This document shows positions 59,277 to 64,000 of a DNA stretch of 64,000 nucleotides, in pieces. The notes below the pieces were generated by a model that saw only the letters and a program-made list of their open reading frames with translations, was not told the DNA's origin and searched no databases. A program made the position numbers and the translations under genes. The stretch is from JAXDBM01 sp963709485. Lineage in GTDB: Bacteria > Desulfobacterota > Syntrophia > Syntrophales > Fen-1087. Every line of letters starts with the position of its first letter. Position 1 is the stretch's first letter. Location: the NCBI GenBank assembly GCA_963709485.1, contig CAVPWE010000003.1, positions 248,001 through 312,000 of the forward strand. Reading direction: 5' to 3'.

Positions 59277-61292
59277 ATGGAATATGAGTCCGGCCGGCCG
59301 GCCGTAAAAAAGAAGCTTAAACTTCCCGGGCGGAGGACAATCGCCCTCATCTTGATGGTGGTTTTCGTCATTCTGCTGGGGGCAGGGGGGTACGCGTTCT
59401 TTTCCCGGACATCCGGGAAAGCGCCGTTTTTCGCGACGCGGGCGGTCAATACTTTCTCCTTCCTCGTATTGGGCCGGAATCCTCATTTCTATTATCTTTT
59501 GGTGGAAAAGAACGGAAAGGATTACCAGCTGACCGCACAGGACACTTTTGACCTCTCATACCGGGACGAATTCGTCATCAAGGGCATCGTCTCGGATGAT
59601 CTGCTGGAAAAGGGCGTTGCCGTCGATGTTGAAGGTCTCGGCGAAAAGAACGACTTCCGCAAGCTTCTCAAGGGAATCGAACTCATTGACAAATTGATGA
59701 TGGTGAAAAAAAGCGGTCTGCCGACCGGCCAGACTTCCGAGTATTTTATCAATGTGCTCTATCGTGACGGCGTGATTGCCCGGATTCCCATGAAAGTCAA
59801 CGTCACACCGCAGGATTTGCTCCGATACGCGAAGAATTCCGATGATCAGCGCCTGCAGGCGGACTATCTCAAGCAGGCTATCGCCGTCAATCGCGAGGAC
59901 ACCCAGGTTCGGAAGATGCTGGCGGCCCTCTACACCCGCCAGGGCAAAACGGCGGAGGCGATCGCGCTGTACAAGGAAGTCCTTGCCCGCAAGTCGGACG
60001 ATGCCGCCGCCATGTCCGAGCTGCTCAAATGCTACATGAATGACAAGAACTATGAACAGGTCGTCAAAACAGGCGCCATGCTGCTCCGGATCAACCGGCA
60101 GGACGCCGCGACATTTGCCAACGTCGCCTTTGCGCTCGGGAAACTGAACCAGTGGGATCGGGCAATCGCGAATTACCGTGAAGCGGTGAGGCTGAACCCT
60201 GACAACGCCATTCTCCTCTACCGTCTGGGCGAGGCTTACGAGAAAAGCGGCAAGATTAATGATGCCGCAAGCCAATACCGGAATTATCTCGCCAAGGTTC
60301 CAAAGGCCGATTACGCAATGATCGCCCTTGCGGACGTCTCCCTCAAGGCGGGTCATACCGACGAAGCGATCAAGTGGTACCGGGAAGCCCTGAAGAAGCA
60401 GCCCCGCAACGCTGCAATCTATGCCAATCTGGGCCTCGCATACCAGAAGAAGGGTCTCGTAAAAGAGGAAATCGCCAGCTACCGGCGGGCCCTTGAATTG
60501 AATCCGAAGGAGTCCGTTGTGCGGATGAACCTGGCTGCGGCCCTCGAAAAAAACAAACAGGACAAAGAGGCTGCCAAGATATACCGGCAGTTCGGCGATC
60601 AGAAAACGGGCGACGCCGACGCAGTGGAGCGGCTGGCGAATCTGGAATACAAGGCCAAGCGTTATCCGCAGGCGATTCAGCTTTATGAGCAGATCGCCGC
60701 AAAATCGAAGCGAAAGGCCATGATTCACGCCAATCTCGGCTTTGCCTACGGTGAACTGAAAAAACTGAATCCCTCTGTCGAGAATTACGAAAAAGCCATA
60801 AAATACGGCAACAAAGACCCCCAGATCCTGTACAACCTGGCCTATACCTACAAGAAACTGGGAAAAACAAAGGAGGCCCTGGGGGCTTACGAACAGTATG
60901 CAGCCGTTCATCCGACGGCCGAAGTCCTGAATACGCTGTCGGATTATTATATCCGCGGGAAGCAGTATGACAGGGCGATCGCCACCTATCAAAGGATGCT
61001 TCCGCTTCTCCCCAAAAAAGCCCCCGTGTATGCAAACCTGGGTCAAGCCTACAGTTTAAAAGGGAACCATGACAAGGCCGTTGAATTTTATCAATTGTCC
61101 TTACGCCACGATCCGGAGGATGATATGGTGTACGTCAGGCTGGGCGAAGCCTATGAAAAGAAGCAAATGTATCCGGAGGCGCTCAATGCGTACCGTTCCG
61201 CATACGAATTGAACGGCGATTCAAAAAAAGCGGCGGAGAAATTTCGGGAACTGAAGATCCGCATGCTGCAGCAGAAAAACCGGGAAGGTTAA
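59277..61292 (+). CDS. membrane-anchored TPR protein
   Basis: 671 residues. Basic N-terminus, one membrane helix (about 22-45), a non-TPR periplasmic domain (about 55-180) and then some 13 tetratricopeptide repeats to the C-terminus (AIALYKEVLAR, AIANYREAVRLNPDN, AIKWYREALKKQP, YANLGQAYSLKGNHDKAVEFY). Such proteins scaffold envelope complexes. It ends 17 bases before kdsA, so it may be co-transcribed with the LPS genes, but its own role is unknown. Confidence 0.85.
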   Translation: MEYESGRPAVKKKLKLPGRRTIALILMVVFVILLGAGGYAFFSRTSGKAPFFATRAVNTFSFLVLGRNPHFYYLLVEKNGKDYQLTAQDTFDLSYRDEFVIKGIVSDDLLEKGVAVDVEGLGEKNDFRKLLKGIELIDKLMMVKKSGLPTGQTSEYFINVLYRDGVIARIPMKVNVTPQDLLRYAKNSDDQRLQADYLKQAIAVNREDTQVRKMLAALYTRQGKTAEAIALYKEVLARKSDDAAAMSELLKCYMNDKNYEQVVKTGAMLLRINRQDAATFANVAFALGKLNQWDRAIANYREAVRLNPDNAILLYRLGEAYEKSGKINDAASQYRNYLAKVPKADYAMIALADVSLKAGHTDEAIKWYREALKKQPRNAAIYANLGLAYQKKGLVKEEIASYRRALELNPKESVVRMNLAAALEKNKQDKEAAKIYRQFGDQKTGDADAVERLANLEYKAKRYPQAIQLYEQIAAKSKRKAMIHANLGFAYGELKKLNPSVENYEKAIKYGNKDPQILYNLAYTYKKLGKTKEALGAYEQYAAVHPTAEVLNTLSDYYIRGKQYDRAIATYQRMLPLLPKKAPVYANLGQAYSLKGNHDKAVEFYQLSLRHDPEDDMVYVRLGEAYEKKQMYPEALNAYRSAYELNGDSKKAAEKFRELKIRMLQQKNREG

Positions 61293-61309
61293 GGATAAAA
61301 GGAGAGGTC

Positions 61310-62164
61310 TTGAAGCGCAATTTAGAAGAGACACGGCAGATTCGGTTGGATGATGTGGTCATCGGCGGGGCAGCGCCATTTGTGCTGATTGCGGGGCCAT
61401 GCGTGATCGAGGATGAAGAAAAAACCCTGGCGATTGCCGATTCTTTGAAGAAGCTGACCGGTCGCCTTCAGATTCCCTTCATATTCAAGGCCTCCTATGA
61501 CAAGGCAAACCGCACCTCCCTCAGCGCTTACCGGGGTCCGGGGCTCCGGGAGGGGCTGCGGATTTTGGAGGAAGTCAAGAAGCTTTGCGCCGTTCCCGTT
61601 CTGACGGACGTCCATCGTTTCGAGGAAATCGGGCCGTCATCGAGGGTTGCCGACGTTCTTCAGGTTCCGGCATTCCTCTGCCGGCAGACGGACTTTGTGA
61701 TCGAAATCGCCCGGCAGGCCAGCGTCATAAACATCAAAAAAGGACAGTTTCTGGCACCTTGGGACGTGAAAAACATCCTGCAGAAGGCCGCATCGACAGG
61801 CAATGAAAACATTATGGTGACCGAACGGGGCGCATGTTTCGGCTATAATAATCTTGTGGCTGATTTCCGGTCCCTTCCGGAGATGAGGTCCATGGGGTAT
61901 CCGGTTGTCTTTGACGCGACCCACAGTGTCCAGCTTCCCGGCGGTCAGGGCGCATCTTCCGGCGGACAGCGCGAGATGGTTTCCTATCTTGCGAGAGCGG
62001 CTGTTGCCGTCGGCATTGACGGTCTTTTTCTGGAAGTTCACCCGGATCCGGACTGCGCCCTCTGTGACGGCCCCAACTCACTGGCGCTTGACGATCTCCG
62101 GGATCTCCTTCTTCTGCTTGTCAAAATGGATCGGCTGGTCAAGAATCAATACGGATCGCAGTGA
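61310..62164 (+). CDS. kdsA: Kdo-8-phosphate synthase (metal-dependent type)
   Basis: 284 residues with a TTG start and GGAGAGG right before it. It condenses phosphoenolpyruvate with arabinose 5-phosphate. IAGPCVIED (26-34) carries the Cys that marks the metal-requiring class, KASYDKANRTS binds PEP, DVKNILQKA and the closing DGLFLEVHPDP are typical. First of the Kdo/Lpt gene run. Confidence 0.97.
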   Translation: MKRNLEETRQIRLDDVVIGGAAPFVLIAGPCVIEDEEKTLAIADSLKKLTGRLQIPFIFKASYDKANRTSLSAYRGPGLREGLRILEEVKKLCAVPVLTDVHRFEEIGPSSRVADVLQVPAFLCRQTDFVIEIARQASVINIKKGQFLAPWDVKNILQKAASTGNENIMVTERGACFGYNNLVADFRSLPEMRSMGYPVVFDATHSVQLPGGQGASSGGQREMVSYLARAAVAVGIDGLFLEVHPDPDCALCDGPNSLALDDLRDLLLLLVKMDRLVKNQYGSQ

Positions 62165-62173
62165 AGGGGGCGA

Positions 62174-62731
62174 ATGCAGGGGGTGCCTATGACGAATACC
62201 GGCGATGCGCCGATGGAGGAAAAGATCGGTGCCATACGGGTCCTGATGCTCGACGTGGACGGCGTTCTGACGGACGGCCGGATCATCATGGATGACGGGG
62301 GATGCGAAACGAAGCATTTTGACGTCAAGGACGGGCATGGCCTGAAAATGCTCATGCGCTGCGGGATTGCCGTTGTCCTGATCACCGGAAGGAAGTCGGA
62401 AGTTGTTTCGCACCGCGCCCGGGATCTCGGGATCACGGAAGTCCACCAGTCGATCTGGGACAAAGCCGGTCTTTTTGAGAGCCTTGTCGCCAGGATGAAT
62501 CTCCGTCCGGAAGAGGTGGCCTATATCGGAGATGATGTCGTCGACATCCCTCTTTTCAGGAGAGTCGGTTTCGCGGTCGCCGTGCGGGACGCAGTGCCGG
62601 AAGCGAAAAAGGCGGCTCATTACGTGACCCGTAAAAGAGGCGGAAGAGGTGCCGTAAGGGAAGTTTGCGAGATCATCATGAAAGCCCAGAATCATTGGGC
62701 CGAAGTGGCAGGGAAATATGAATTTTCTTAA
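62174..62731 (+). CDS. kdsC: Kdo-8-phosphate phosphatase
   Basis: 185 residues, HAD superfamily C0 type without cap. Nucleophile DVDGVLTDG (28-36), LITGRKSE (motif II), Lys-containing KAGLF and YIGDDVVDIPL (motif IV). It releases Kdo from Kdo-8-P as a tetramer. The start may also be ATG 62189. It follows kdsA by 9 bases. Confidence 0.96.
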   Translation: MQGVPMTNTGDAPMEEKIGAIRVLMLDVDGVLTDGRIIMDDGGCETKHFDVKDGHGLKMLMRCGIAVVLITGRKSEVVSHRARDLGITEVHQSIWDKAGLFESLVARMNLRPEEVAYIGDDVVDIPLFRRVGFAVAVRDAVPEAKKAAHYVTRKRGGRGAVREVCEIIMKAQNHWAEVAGKYEFS

Positions 62732-62778
62732 GCATTCAAATTATTTGCTTTCCGTGATTCGCCTTTACTTCTGTGGCC

Positions 62779-63360
62779 ATGAATGCTATAAATATAAGCA
62801 AGATAAAATTTAAGAAGAGAACTTGGATCATTGCCGGCTTGGCTTCCCTGGCGATTCTGTCGATTGTCATTGCCCTGAAGGTGGCGAATGACAGAAAGGC
62901 GCCCCAGAAGATCCTGAAGGTCATGGCGGAAAATATCGATCTTCAGGTGAAGAATGTCGTTTACACCGATGTGGGCCAGTCGGGTGAGAAATGGGAAATC
63001 AAAGCGGATACGGCGCAATACATAAAGAAAGAAAATGTGGCCCTGTTTGACAAGATTCGGGTCCGGATGCTGACGGCCGACGGTAAGTCCTTTACCCTGA
63101 CAGGCGACAAGGGGCGCTTCCAAACCGAGAAAAAAGATATCGAAATTGTTGGAAATGTCGAGGGAACGTCGGATGGCGGCGAGCGGTTCACGACGGACAA
63201 ATTGAGCTACAACAATGCGGAAGGGAAGATTTACACGGATTCAGCGGTCACCATGTCAAGCGGACAGATGAAAATCAGGGGGACCGGCCTGACAGTAAAC
63301 ATGAAAAGCGGCGAACTGACCCTTGTGTCAAAAGTCAAGGCCGAAGTAAAATTGAAATGA
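62779..63360 (+). CDS. lptC: LPS export protein LptC
   Basis: 193 residues from ATG 62779 (the longer frame uses GTG 62773). N-terminal membrane helix (about 15-35) and a periplasmic beta-jellyroll typical of LptC/DUF1239 (LQVKNVVYTD, WEIKADTAQYIKKENVALFD, FTLTGDKGRFQTEKKDIEIVGNV-type repeats). It links the LptBFG extractor to LptA. The stop overlaps the lptA start (ATGA). Confidence 0.92.
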   Translation: MNAINISKIKFKKRTWIIAGLASLAILSIVIALKVANDRKAPQKILKVMAENIDLQVKNVVYTDVGQSGEKWEIKADTAQYIKKENVALFDKIRVRMLTADGKSFTLTGDKGRFQTEKKDIEIVGNVEGTSDGGERFTTDKLSYNNAEGKIYTDSAVTMSSGQMKIRGTGLTVNMKSGELTLVSKVKAEVKLK

Positions 63361-63965
63361 GTAAAGAGATGTTTGCAAGTGATCGTTGTAAAAAGGAAAT
63401 CGTTATCCTGCTGTTGTCGTTTTGGGTTGTTGCAGCGCTTTTGGCGGTGATGCCGGGGGCGGCTCAGGCGCAAAGGGCGGTTCAGAGTCAGAAAAAGGCC
63501 AAAGTAGACAAGAATCAGCCGATTCAAATTGTTTCAGACCGGCTGGATGCATACGATGAAACAAAAAATGTCATTTTTTCGGGAAATGCCGTCGCCACGC
63601 AGGGAGACAAAGTCATCAAGGCGGACCGTCTGATCATTCATTACAAGGAGAACCCTGACAAGACCAAGAAAAAGGAAGTCCGGGGGATGGGGGAAACGGG
63701 CGATCTGGATCAGGTCGAGGCCGTGGGCCATGTGATCATCACCCAGACCGGCCGGGTCGTGACGGGCGACCATGCGATTTTTTATCAGGATTCGCAGAAG
63801 GTCGTCATGACGGGAAACGCCGTCATGCGCGAGGGGAAGAACGTTATCGTGGGCCATCGAATCATCGTCTACCTTGATGAAGACCGGGGCGTCGTCGAAA
63901 GCGACCAGAACAAACGGGTGACGGCGACGATTTATCCAAGCGAAAAGAAACAGGAAAAGAAATAA
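63357..63965 (+). CDS. lptA: LPS periplasmic bridge protein LptA
   Basis: 202 residues. Signal peptide (about 1-38, ending AAQAQ), then an OstA/LptA beta-jellyroll (about 52-185) with IQIVSDRLDAYDETKNVIFSG-type strands, GDKVIKADRLIIHY, MTGNAVMREGKNVIVG. It carries LPS across the periplasm as part of a filament. A Lys-rich tail (SEKKQEKK) ends it. Confidence 0.94.
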   Translation: MSKEMFASDRCKKEIVILLLSFWVVAALLAVMPGAAQAQRAVQSQKKAKVDKNQPIQIVSDRLDAYDETKNVIFSGNAVATQGDKVIKADRLIIHYKENPDKTKKKEVRGMGETGDLDQVEAVGHVIITQTGRVVTGDHAIFYQDSQKVVMTGNAVMREGKNVIVGHRIIVYLDEDRGVVESDQNKRVTATIYPSEKKQEKK

Positions 63966-63985
63966 CTTCCTGCCCGGGGGAAGCA

Positions 63986-64000
63986 TTGTCGCAAACCGGG
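63986..64000 (+). CDS. possible first codons of lptB (cut by window edge)
   Basis: A TTG at 63986, preceded by GGGGGAAG, opens a frame of five codons to the edge. LptB, the ABC ATPase of LPS export, is the usual next gene after lptA, which is the only reason for the label. Confidence 0.3.

Overview
The window reads as a chromosomal segment of a strictly anaerobic, syntrophic-type deltaproteobacterium (Syntrophales/Syntrophus-Smithella grade). This is an inference from gene content: a UGA-decoding NAD-linked formate dehydrogenase with bifurcation-type NuoE/NuoF-like subunits, a membrane pyrophosphatase, an isovaleryl-type acyl-CoA dehydrogenase, an oxalate/formate-family transporter, LPS (Kdo, Lpt) genes and sigma-54 control. 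GC content is moderately high except for an AT-richer patch at about 36.1-37.6 kb.

Layout. 0-5.4 kb: the end of an RND pump with a PII-like partner, a DUF4301 protein, and a leftward pair made of a ThiI-like/NFACT-R_2 gene (split by an A8 frameshift) and a LysM protein. 5.5-9.4 kb: an acyl-CoA dehydrogenase, then a rightward run of small protein, HD phosphohydrolase, TPR lipoprotein and GerMN protein. 9.4-14.5 kb: an EF-G paralogue, a GAF-GAF-AAA+ sigma-54 activator, and an 800-bp stretch without a clear gene that holds a sigma-54 promoter, phased repeats and two look-alike hairpins whose loops copy the 16S anti-Shine-Dalgarno sequence, ending in an intrinsic terminator. 14.5-31 kb: leftward housekeeping genes (ychF, hppA, pth, rplY, prs, tRNA-Gln, ispE, DUF1844, htpX, clpB, a DacZ-type diadenylate cyclase), rpoH divergent from that operon, then dnaB, rplI, DUF2232, rpsR, rpsF. 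31-39.4 kb: accessory region with a PAS-PAS-GGDEF protein behind two identical operator-like repeats, an AtpZ-like pair, a FecR/OmpA-like lipoprotein pair, cspA, two unknown AT-rich genes, a B12-binding radical SAM protein and tRNA-Arg. 39.4-47.8 kb: metF, a LysM amidase, an MBL hydrolase, a Dph6-like ATPase, rmuC, an iron-sulfur flavoprotein and an OFA transporter.

47.8-58.1 kb is the metabolic centrepiece: a leftward cluster for a formate dehydrogenase complex. It comprises a selenocysteine-containing FdhA (readable SECIS hairpin), a NuoF subunit fused to an NfnB/GltD-like flavoprotein, a 2Fe-2S ferredoxin-domain protein and NuoE. It is preceded by five signalling-type genes (DRTGG, RsbW-like ATPase, DRTGG, PHP, HATPase). 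A J-domain gene sits in reverse orientation inside the cluster. The expected role is electron exchange between NAD(P)H and formate, possibly with ferredoxin. The formate-family transporter next door shares a bidirectional terminator with fdhA.

58.3-64 kb: xerD, a large TPR membrane protein, and the LPS inner-core/transport run kdsA, kdsC, lptC, lptA and probably the first codons of lptB.

Best candidates for something undescribed are the sigma-54-linked RNA with anti-SD loops (13.7-14.4 kb), the DRTGG/ATPase/PHP module tied to the formate dehydrogenase, and the coupling of a diadenylate cyclase to clpB/htpX opposite rpoH.
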